Source of the DNA: Candidatus Tenebribacter mawsonii
GTDB lineage: Bacteria; Cloacimonadota; Cloacimonadia; Cloacimonadales; TCS61
DNA: 17,569 nt
Assembly: GCA_030765665.1 (NCBI GenBank)
Contig: JAVCCD010000117.1
Span: 1-17,569 of the forward strand
Direction: 5' to 3'
Part shown: in pieces, positions 7,883 through 14,740 of the stretch
How positions within the stretch are numbered: position 1 is the first letter of the stretch
Layout: the number at the start of each line of letters is the position of its first letter
Program-made: the position numbers and the translations under genes
Notes under the pieces: generated by a model
What the model was told of the DNA's origin: nothing
The model's input: the letters and a program-made list of their open reading frames with translations, nothing else
The model's database searches: none

Positions 7883-10858
7883 GTGAAATTAGAAGAATTA
7901 AATAAATATTATAATAAATTCAAATTCGGTGAAGATATCTTTCATCACTTGATGCAGAAACAGATCAAAGAAATCCTGCTGATCTCAAGTATTTTTGATG
8001 CATATGTTTTAGAACAGGACAGCAGACTTTCCGAACAAGTTTATGGTGAGTACAAACAATTGAACTTAATGATGGCTCCACGTATAACAACAATTTCTTT
8101 TACAGATGATATAGATTCAGCATTAAATGAAAAGAAGTATGATGCTGTGATTATTATGATGCGTGTTGGAGTAGAAACTCCAGGTATGTTGAGTAAAAAA
8201 ATCAGAAAATTTGATACAAATCTACCTATTCTACTTTTACTAAATAAGATATCATACATTGGACTCATTGAACAAAAACCGGAGATATTGCTACCATTCA
8301 ATGAAGTTTTTATTTGGAACGGAGATTCCAAATTATTTGTTGCAATGATCAAATTGATGGAAGATTTGTTGAATGTAGAGAATGATACGATTGTGGGAGA
8401 TATTAGGATAATTCTTTTTATAGAAAGTTCTATCGATTATTATTCAACCTTCCTTCCACTTATGTATTCCGTAAAAATGCAACTAACTCAGGAATTGATT
8501 GATACTGAAGTAGATATTATTAATAAAAAATTAAAAATGCGCGCAAGTCCAAAGATTATGATGGCTCATAATTATGAAGAAGCTATTTCAATCTATAATA
8601 GATACAAAGATAATATTCTTAGTGTTATTTCAAATGCAAATTTAAAAGTTAATGGTAAATTTGACGTTCATGGTGGATTAAAACTTATGCAGAGGATTCG
8701 AAAAGAGAATCCAGTAATGCCAATGATGTTACAATCTGCTGATGAGGACAATGTTAATGAAGCAAAAAAGATCAAAGCAGAGTTTTTATATAAATATTCA
8801 GATTCTTTGTTCCATGATCTTAAGGAATTTATTAAAAGCAATTTGGGATTTAGTGAATTTGTCTTTCGCGATTCAAAAGGTAATGAACTAGCCAGAGCAA
8901 GAACATTGTATCATTTAGAAAAAACCTTGGAGAAAATTCCAGAAGAATCAATAATTTATCATATTAATAAAAATCAATTTTCAGCTTGGTTGATGGCACA
9001 TAGCGAGATAGGAATCGCAAAAATACTTAAGGACATAACTGCTGATGAATTTAACTCTACCGAAGAGATTCGCCAATATTTATTAACAACGATCAGGAAT
9101 GTAAGGTTACAACAAAATCGCGGGAAAGTAATAAAATTCAATCCTACCATCTTTACAGAAGAAGATAAAATAATTCAGTTGGCAAATGGCTCATTAGGTG
9201 GAAAGGGAAGAGGTTTAGCATTTTTGAATGCTCTTCTTGTTTCATTGGATCTAGATAAAGAAATTGAAAATGCGAATATTAAGTTACCTAAAACTGCAAT
9301 TATTGGAACAAACGAATTCGATAAGTTCATTGAGAATAATAGAATTATTTCCAGTGAATTGATCCATGAAAATGATCAAAGTATAAATGAATATTTCCTT
9401 AGAGGAAAACTAAGCTCAGAACTTATTGCAAAGTTAGAAATACTTTTACACAATGTGAAAGTGCCTTTGGCAATTAGATCTTCAGGATTACTGGAAGATT
9501 CTCAATCACAACCTTTTGCGGGTATATATCAAACGTTTATGTTGCCAAATAATAATCCTGATGACAGCATCCGATTAGAACAACTTTGTAATGCGGTTAA
9601 ACTTGTATTAGCTTCACCATTTTTAGGGGATGCCAGGAAATATATTGAAAGCATAAATTTTAAGATAGAAGAAGAAAAAATGGCAGTTATTATTCAGGAA
9701 GTTGTTGGCTCAAAAGATAAAGAAAACCTTTTTTATCCACACTTAGCGGGAGCAGCTCAATCATATAACTTCTATCCCCCTAAAGATATGTCACATGAAG
9801 ATGGTATTGTGGCATTAGCTGCTGGTTTAGGCAAAGCCGTTGTTGATGGAGAAAGGGCATTTCGTTATTGTCCTAAGTATCCAAGAGTAAATTTGCTTGA
9901 GCCTGTTGGAATTGTTGAGAATAATCAAAGAGATTTTTACGGAATCGATCTATCTAATGAAAGTGAACAAAATGTTAGTAGTGAAGATAATTTTGTAGTT
10001 AAAAAAAAGATAAGAACTTCTCACAAAGAAGGTGTATTTAAAGAAATTACATCAGTTTGGGATTACGAAAGATTCCAGTTTCTTGATGGTTCATATATTC
10101 GTGGGCCTAGAATGCTAACTTACAGAAATCTTATTTACTATAATCACTTTCCTCTTTCTGATATTTTATTACGAGTTTTAGAAATTGGACAAATTGCCAG
10201 TGGAGTTCCAGTAGAAATTGAATTTGCAATAAATCTAGAAGATACTAATAATCAAAAAATGGCAACTTTCTACTTACTGCAAATCAGACCTCTTTCCGTT
10301 AACAAAGAGAATATAAATATAAAATTAGATAAAGTTGAACGCAATGAATTGATGTTATCTACAACAAGAGCTATGGGAAATGGGAAAATTGATAATATTA
10401 AAGATATTGTATTCATTGATCCTGAAAAGTTTGATAATACACAAACTTTAGATATTGTTGCGGAAATTGAAAAAATTAATAATTATCTCGATAAGAATGA
10501 TAGAGAGTATATTCTGCTTGGACCCGGAAGATGGGGAACAAGTGATAGGTTTCTTGGCGTTCCTGTCCGATGGGCACAAATAAATAAAGCAAAAATTATT
10601 GTTGAGGCAAGTCAGGAAAATTTTACAGTTGAGGCTTCGCAAGGTAGTCACTTTTTCCATAATTTGGTTGCAATGAATGTTGGATATTTCACGGTTTCTC
10701 ATTCTTCAGACTCTGACTTTATTGATTGGGAATGGCTTAAAAAGTTACCTGTAAATAGTGCTGGTAAATATGCTGTACACGTCGAGTTACAAGATCCGGT
10801 CGTTATTCAAATTGATGGGAGAAAAGGGATTGCAATAATTTCAAAAGGCTCAAATTGA
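7883..10858 (+). CDS. Two-receiver PEP/pyruvate-binding (PPDK_N) domain protein, copy 2
   Basis: A 991-residue tandem paralog of the preceding gene. It aligns column for column without gaps through the receiver region and is well over half identical by eye. It starts with GTG at 7883, served by GGAG (7874-7877), and lies 17 nt after copy 1, so the two are probably co-transcribed. The PPDK_N motifs are intact: LGGKGRG (438-444), AIRSSGLLEDSQSQPFAG (530-547), EEEKMAVIIQE (596-606), ALAAGLGK (644-651) and QIRPL (800-804). So are the C-terminal GPGRWG (880-885) and SQGSHFF (919-925). The second receiver differs: the acidic pair is E181-S182 and the acceptor position is N251 (VISNANL), while S285 and K304 remain. 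It should therefore not accept phosphate on that domain. As in copy 1, no phosphohistidine or PEP domain is present. Function is unknown; it may partner copy 1. Confidence 0.84.
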   Translation: MKLEELNKYYNKFKFGEDIFHHLMQKQIKEILLISSIFDAYVLEQDSRLSEQVYGEYKQLNLMMAPRITTISFTDDIDSALNEKKYDAVIIMMRVGVETPGMLSKKIRKFDTNLPILLLLNKISYIGLIEQKPEILLPFNEVFIWNGDSKLFVAMIKLMEDLLNVENDTIVGDIRIILFIESSIDYYSTFLPLMYSVKMQLTQELIDTEVDIINKKLKMRASPKIMMAHNYEEAISIYNRYKDNILSVISNANLKVNGKFDVHGGLKLMQRIRKENPVMPMMLQSADEDNVNEAKKIKAEFLYKYSDSLFHDLKEFIKSNLGFSEFVFRDSKGNELARARTLYHLEKTLEKIPEESIIYHINKNQFSAWLMAHSEIGIAKILKDITADEFNSTEEIRQYLLTTIRNVRLQQNRGKVIKFNPTIFTEEDKIIQLANGSLGGKGRGLAFLNALLVSLDLDKEIENANIKLPKTAIIGTNEFDKFIENNRIISSELIHENDQSINEYFLRGKLSSELIAKLEILLHNVKVPLAIRSSGLLEDSQSQPFAGIYQTFMLPNNNPDDSIRLEQLCNAVKLVLASPFLGDARKYIESINFKIEEEKMAVIIQEVVGSKDKENLFYPHLAGAAQSYNFYPPKDMSHEDGIVALAAGLGKAVVDGERAFRYCPKYPRVNLLEPVGIVENNQRDFYGIDLSNESEQNVSSEDNFVVKKKIRTSHKEGVFKEITSVWDYERFQFLDGSYIRGPRMLTYRNLIYYNHFPLSDILLRVLEIGQIASGVPVEIEFAINLEDTNNQKMATFYLLQIRPLSVNKENINIKLDKVERNELMLSTTRAMGNGKIDNIKDIVFIDPEKFDNTQTLDIVAEIEKINNYLDKNDREYILLGPGRWGTSDRFLGVPVRWAQINKAKIIVEASQENFTVEASQGSHFFHNLVAMNVGYFTVSHSSDSDFIDWEWLKKLPVNSAGKYAVHVELQDPVVIQIDGRKGIAIISKGSN

Positions 10859-10915
10859 ATTAATATAAATTAATAGATAGAATTTCTTGACATTTAAAAT
10901 TGTTTTTTGAGTTTG

Positions 10916-10944
10916 TTGACGCTGTAAAATATAGTTGCTATAAA
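10916..10944 (+). promoter_or_regulatory. Sigma-70-type promoter of the first glutamate dehydrogenase gene
   Basis: TTGACG (10916-10921), a 17-nt spacer, then TATAAA (10939-10944) preceded by TGC (extended -10). Transcription would start near 10951, giving a very short leader that contains AAGGAG (10954-10959), 9 nt before the ATG at 10969. A second TTGACA lies 29 nt upstream at 10887-10892. This promoter separates the gdh gene from the upstream receiver-PPDK_N pair, although no terminator is visible between them. Confidence 0.65.
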
Positions 10945-10968
10945 ATAAAGAAAAAGGAGAGAAGTATT

Positions 10969-12300
10969 ATGACAATGAAAGAATTTTTGAATGATATTAA
11001 AGCAAAAAATCCTAATCAACCTGAATTTATGCAAGCAGTAGAAGAGGTTGTAGAGACAATTTGGGATGTTTATGAATCAAATCCAAAATATGTTGAAGCA
11101 AATGTTTTAGAAAGGATCATTGAACCGGAAAGAGCAATCTTATTTCGTGTACCATGGGTAAAAGACAACGGTGAAGTTAAAGTTAACCGCGGTTACCGTG
11201 TTGAATTTAACAGTGCGATTGGTCCTTACAAAGGCGGATTACGTTTTCATCCAAGTGTAAACCTTAGTATTCTTAAATTCCTCGGATTTGAGCAGGTATT
11301 CAAAAATAGCCTTACTACTCTCCCAATGGGTGGTGGAAAAGGTGGTTCTGATTTTGATCCAAAAGGAAAAACTGATTCTGAAGTAATGCGTTTCTGCCAA
11401 AGTTTCATGAGCGAACTATTCCGTCATATTGGTGCAAATACAGACGTACCAGCCGGTGATATTGGCGTTGGTGGAAGAGAGATAGGTTTCATGTTCGGTC
11501 AGTACAAAAAACTTCGTAATGAGTTTGTTGGTGTTCTTACTGGTAAAGGACGTAACTGGGGTGGAAGTCTGATCAGACCGGAAGCTACTGGTTACGGACA
11601 AGTATATTTTGCAAAAGAAATGCTGAAGACCAAAGGTGATTCTTTTGAAGGCAAAACAGTAACAGTATCTGGTTCTGGAAACGTTGCTCAGTATGCTACA
11701 CAGAAGGTTATTGAGTTTGGTGGAAAAGTTGTAACAATGTCAGATTCAAGCGGATTCGTCTATGATCCTAGCGGAATTACAAATGAGAAGCTTGAATATG
11801 TAATGGATCTTAAAAACGTGAAACGTGGAAGAATTAAAGAGTATGCTGATGAATTTGGTGTAGAATACTTTGAGGGAAAGAGACCTTGGGGAATCAAATG
11901 CGATATTGCACTTCCAAGTGCAACACAAAATGAGGTCAATGGTGACGAAGCAAAAATGTTAATTGATAACGGTTGTATTTGTGTTTCTGAAGGTGCAAAT
12001 ATGCCTTCAACTCCAGAAGCTATTGAAGTTTACCTTAAAACTAAAATACTTTATGGTCCTGGTAAAGCAGCAAATGCAGGTGGAGTTGCTACATCTGGTC
12101 TTGAAATGTCTCAGAATAGTCTTCGTTTTAGCTGGACAAGAGAAGAAGTTGATGAAAAACTTCATAGAATTATGAAAGATATTCATGAACAATGCGTTAA
12201 ATATGGAAAAGAAGGTGATTTTGTAAATTATGTTAAAGGTGCAAATATAGCTGGATTTATCAAAGTCGCTGATTCAATGTTAGATCACGGAATAGTTTAA
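10969..12300 (+). CDS. gdhA: Glutamate dehydrogenase, NADP-type signature
   Basis: A 443-residue hexameric-class glutamate dehydrogenase: 2-oxoglutarate + NH4+ + NAD(P)H to glutamate. The catalytic core is intact: GPYKGGLRFHP with K88, LPMGGGKGG with K124, and PAGDIGVGG with D164. The coenzyme domain reads VSGSGNVAQYA (233-243) and SDSSG (258-262), closely matching E. coli GdhA, an NADP enzyme, so ammonia assimilation with NADPH is likely. The start is the ATG at 10969 with AAGGAG upstream; the frame stays open back to a TTG at 10900, but those 23 residues lie over the promoter and are not GDH-like. It has its own promoter and an intrinsic terminator just after the stop. A second, 74% identical copy follows 224 nt downstream. 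Confidence 0.96.
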   Translation: MTMKEFLNDIKAKNPNQPEFMQAVEEVVETIWDVYESNPKYVEANVLERIIEPERAILFRVPWVKDNGEVKVNRGYRVEFNSAIGPYKGGLRFHPSVNLSILKFLGFEQVFKNSLTTLPMGGGKGGSDFDPKGKTDSEVMRFCQSFMSELFRHIGANTDVPAGDIGVGGREIGFMFGQYKKLRNEFVGVLTGKGRNWGGSLIRPEATGYGQVYFAKEMLKTKGDSFEGKTVTVSGSGNVAQYATQKVIEFGGKVVTMSDSSGFVYDPSGITNEKLEYVMDLKNVKRGRIKEYADEFGVEYFEGKRPWGIKCDIALPSATQNEVNGDEAKMLIDNGCICVSEGANMPSTPEAIEVYLKTKILYGPGKAANAGGVATSGLEMSQNSLRFSWTREEVDEKLHRIMKDIHEQCVKYGKEGDFVNYVKGANIAGFIKVADSMLDHGIV

Positions 12301-12318
12301 TAATTATAAATAGAAGTT

Positions 12319-12345
12319 AGCCCCCGAATTTCGGGGGCTTTTTTT
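12319..12345 (+). terminator. Intrinsic terminator after first gdh
   Basis: A GC-rich hairpin with left arm AGCCCCCGA (12319-12327), a 3-nt loop and right arm TCGGGGGCT (12331-12339) runs into seven T residues (12339-12345). It begins 18 nt after the gdh stop codon and is a textbook Rho-independent terminator, so the second gdh needs its own promoter. Confidence 0.93.
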
Positions 12346-12524
12346 GTGACTTAATAACAAAAGAGTGTTGTTCAATTTACGAAAATATCGACGTTTATAT
12401 TCTGCATAAATGTAAACATTATAAATAGTTGTCAGTATTAATTATAAAATATATCACAAAGATTGACAATAAAAAAAACGATTTTTTTTTGACGACATAA
12501 TCAATAAAAAAAACGGAGGATGTG
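12346..12524 (+). promoter_or_regulatory. Upstream region of second gdh gene, promoter unresolved
   Basis: AT-rich non-coding DNA between the terminator and the second gdh. It holds TTGTCA (12429-12434), TTGACA (12463-12468), a nine-T run (12482-12490) overlapping TTGACG (12489-12494), CATAAT (12496-12501) and the Shine-Dalgarno GGAGGA (12515-12520). CATAAT is a good -10 but lacks a -35 at 17 nt. TTGTCA and TGACAA (12464-12469) form an inverted pair that could be an operator. A promoter must lie here because of the terminator upstream, but I cannot place it with confidence. Confidence 0.4.
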
Positions 12525-13856
12525 ATGGATAAGCAAAAATTTATCGATCAAGTTGCAGCAAAGAATCCTGCACAGCCAGAATTTCTTCAAGCTGTTAGGG
12601 AAGTTGTCGATTCAGTATGGGATGTTTATATGGCAAATCCCAAATTTAAAGAAGCCAAAATAATGGACAGAATCGTAGAACCTGAAAGAACAATTATATT
12701 CAGAGTTCCATGGACAGATGACAAAGGTGGTGTTCAGGTTAATCGTGGATATCGTATTGAGTTTAATAGCGCGATAGGTCCTTATAAAGGTGGTCTTCGT
12801 TTTCACCCAAGTGTAACACTTAGTATTCTTAAGTTTTTGGGTTTTGAACAAATTTTTAAAAACAGTCTTACTACACTTCCAATGGGTGGTGGTAAAGGTG
12901 GATCAGATTTTGATCCTAAAGGAAAATCTGATAATGAAATTATGAGATTCTGCCAGGCTTTCATGTGCGAATTATTCCGTCACATTGGTGCAAATACTGA
13001 TGTGCCAGCAGGTGATATTGGTGTTGGTGGACGTGAAATTGGTTTCCTTTTTGGAATGTACAAAAAACTTCGTAATGAGTTTGTTGGTGTTCTTACAGGA
13101 AAGGGTCTTAACTGGGGTGGAAGCCTTATCAGACCAGAAGCAACAGGTTATGGAAATGTATATTTCGCAGAAGAAATGTTAAAAACCATTAGTGATGATT
13201 TTAAAGGTAAGATTGTTACTGTTTCTGGTTTTGGAAACGTATCTTGGGGAGCTGTTCAAAAAGTTAATGATTTAGGCGGAAAAGTCGTAACTTTATCAGG
13301 TCCTGATGGATACATCTATGATGAAGATGGAATCAAAGGTGAAAAAGTTGATTTCTTGTTAGAAATGAGAGCTTCAAATCGTGACGTTGTAAAAGATTAT
13401 GCTGATGAATTTGATGTTCCGTTCTTTGAAGGAAAACGTCCTTGGGAAGTTAAATGTGACATCGCTCTTCCTTGTGCAACTCAGAATGAACTTGGTGAAG
13501 AAGATGCTAAACTGCTTGTTGCTAATGGATGTATGTGTCTTTGTGAAGGTGCTAATATGCCTTGTACTCCCGAGGCTGTAGAAGTTTTCCAGGCTGCTAA
13601 AATTCTTTATGCTCCGGGAAAAGCTGCTAATGCAGGTGGTGTAGCTACAAGTGGTCTTGAAATGTCTCAGAATAGTCTTCGTTTTAACTGGACTCGTGCA
13701 GAAGTGGATGAAAAACTTCATAGAATTATGAAAGATATTCACGAACAATGCGTTACTTATGGAAGAGAAGGTGATTACGTAGATTATGTAAAAGGTGCAA
13801 ATATTGCTGGCTTTATGAAAGTAGCAAATGCAATGCTTGATCATGGTGTAGTATAA
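12525..13856 (+). CDS. gdhA: Glutamate dehydrogenase, NAD-type signature
   Basis: A 443-residue tandem paralog of the preceding glutamate dehydrogenase, aligning without a single gap; I count 327 identical positions (74%). Catalytic residues K88, K124 and D164 are conserved. The coenzyme-binding residues differ: VSGFGNVSWGA (233-243) has F236 and LSGPDGYIYD (257-266) has P260 and D261. These match the NAD-dependent Clostridium symbiosum enzyme (its F238, P262, D263) rather than E. coli GdhA, so this copy probably uses NAD(H), for example in catabolic glutamate deamination; databases will likely still label it NADP-specific. It also has cysteines at 148, 317, 340 and 347 where the first copy has serine. 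The start is the ATG at 12525, 4 nt after GGAGGA; the adjacent GTG at 12522 is too close to that site. A terminator follows. Confidence 0.95.
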   Translation: MDKQKFIDQVAAKNPAQPEFLQAVREVVDSVWDVYMANPKFKEAKIMDRIVEPERTIIFRVPWTDDKGGVQVNRGYRIEFNSAIGPYKGGLRFHPSVTLSILKFLGFEQIFKNSLTTLPMGGGKGGSDFDPKGKSDNEIMRFCQAFMCELFRHIGANTDVPAGDIGVGGREIGFLFGMYKKLRNEFVGVLTGKGLNWGGSLIRPEATGYGNVYFAEEMLKTISDDFKGKIVTVSGFGNVSWGAVQKVNDLGGKVVTLSGPDGYIYDEDGIKGEKVDFLLEMRASNRDVVKDYADEFDVPFFEGKRPWEVKCDIALPCATQNELGEEDAKLLVANGCMCLCEGANMPCTPEAVEVFQAAKILYAPGKAANAGGVATSGLEMSQNSLRFNWTRAEVDEKLHRIMKDIHEQCVTYGREGDYVDYVKGANIAGFMKVANAMLDHGVV

Positions 13857-13879
13857 ATTACCTAAGTAATATATAGATA

Positions 13880-13907
13880 AAAAGCCTGCAGATTTTTGCA
13901 GGCTTTT
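13880..13907 (+). terminator. Intrinsic terminator after second gdh
   Basis: An 11-bp perfect hairpin: AAAAGCCTGCA (13880-13890), loop GATTTT, TGCAGGCTTTT (13897-13907). The T-rich end (TTTTGTTGTTTT) makes it a Rho-independent terminator for the gdh gene; the A-run on the left means it could also act on the opposite strand. It starts 24 nt after the stop codon. Confidence 0.9.
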
Positions 13908-13925
13908 GTTGTTTTCATATAAAAA

Positions 13926-13954
13926 TTCTTTACTTCAAATCCAGTGTTTATAAA
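13926..13954 (+). promoter_or_regulatory. Putative promoter of the acyltransferase-GT2-rlmD operon
   Basis: TATAAA (13949-13954) is a good -10; at 17-nt spacing the -35 position reads TTCTTT (13926-13931), which is weak. The site lies between the gdh terminator and the GGAGG ribosome binding site (13974-13978) of the next gene, exactly where a promoter is required. Confidence 0.4.
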
Positions 13955-13984
13955 AGTGATTTTATTAATTTTCGGAGGATTTAA

Positions 13985-14740
13985 ATGAGCCGATATATCT
14001 CAAAATCAGCCCAGATTGGGAAGGATACAAAATTTGGTTATAATTGTGTTATAATGGATAATGTAATAATTGGAACAGAGAGCATGATTGGTCATAATGT
14101 AGTTATCCATGAAGGAAGTGTGATCGGAAACAGTGTTCGTATCGACGACAATACAGTTATTGGAAAAACACCTTTGAGTTCACCTCGCAGTATTTTCAAA
14201 GTGGATCCAAATTTGAAACCTGCAAAAATTGGAGATCAATGTCAAATTGGGACTAATGTTGTAATATATGTTCAATGCGAAATCGGCAGTAATTGCCTGA
14301 TCGCAGATCTGGCTACTATTCGTGAGAATGTAACAATTGGTAGGCTTAATATTATCGGCAGGAACGTTTCTATAGAAAATTTTGTAACTATTGGTGAAAG
14401 AAACAAATTTGAAACCAATTGTTATATTACTGCCTATTCAGAGATCGAGGATTATTGTTTCATTGCTCCGGCAGTTGCTACAAGTAATGATAACTATATG
14501 GCTCGAGATGAAGAACGTTTTAATCATTTCAAGGGTATAACAATGAAGAAGGGAAGCCGTATCGGTGTTAATTCCACAATCTTACCGGGAAAAACGATAT
14601 ATGAAGATGGAATGGTTGCTGGTGGAAGCCTTGTTACAAAGGATGTAGCTGCAAAAGAGATTTGGTTTGGAACTCCTGCAAAACCCAAAACAAAAGTACC
14701 TAAAGCACAATTATTGAAAAATAATATGGATAAAAAATGA
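13985..14740 (+). CDS. Hexapeptide-repeat (left-handed beta-helix) acyl/acetyltransferase
   Basis: A 251-residue transferase of the LpxA/WbpD-like hexapeptide family. Repeated [I/V]-G-x-x-x-x turns run from residue 11 to about 225 (for example IGKDTKFGYN, VIGNSVRIDDN, IGTNVVIY, IGSNCLIAD, IGRNVSIEN, IGVNSTILPGK), the signature of a left-handed parallel beta-helix. The segment YITAYSEIEDYCFIAPAVA followed by TSND and then GSRIGVNSTILPG resembles sugar N-acetyltransferases such as WbpD/WlbB, which acetylate UDP-amino sugars for surface polysaccharides. The C-terminus is GTPAKPKTKVPK, as in related acetyltransferases. It starts at ATG 13985 with GGAGG 6 nt upstream and overlaps the next gene by 4 nt (ATGA), so the genes are translationally coupled. 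The exact nucleotide-sugar substrate and acyl donor are not determinable here. Confidence 0.85.
   Translation: MSRYISKSAQIGKDTKFGYNCVIMDNVIIGTESMIGHNVVIHEGSVIGNSVRIDDNTVIGKTPLSSPRSIFKVDPNLKPAKIGDQCQIGTNVVIYVQCEIGSNCLIADLATIRENVTIGRLNIIGRNVSIENFVTIGERNKFETNCYITAYSEIEDYCFIAPAVATSNDNYMARDEERFNHFKGITMKKGSRIGVNSTILPGKTIYEDGMVAGGSLVTKDVAAKEIWFGTPAKPKTKVPKAQLLKNNMDKK

Noticed and set aside
4899..10858. Annotating the two large genes as phosphoenolpyruvate synthase (ppsA) or PPDK
   Set aside because: Only the N-terminal nucleotide-binding domain is present; no phosphohistidine motif and no PEP-binding barrel can be found, and the N-terminal half is receiver-like.
10900..10968. N-terminal extension of the first GDH from a TTG at 10900
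   Set aside because: The extension covers a good promoter (TTGACG-17-TATAAA), lacks a ribosome binding site and is not similar to GDH; the second copy begins at the equivalent of the ATG at 10969.
12429..12469. CRP/FNR-type operator before the second gdh
   Set aside because: TTGTCA and TGACAA are 29 nt apart, too far for a dimer site, and no TGTGA-N6-TCACA or TTGAT-N4-ATCAA motif is present.
13374..13844. 156-codon open frame antisense to the second gdh
   Set aside because: It is a compositional shadow of the conserved GDH codons; there is no ribosome binding site or recognisable domain, and similar short antisense frames occur opposite the first gdh.
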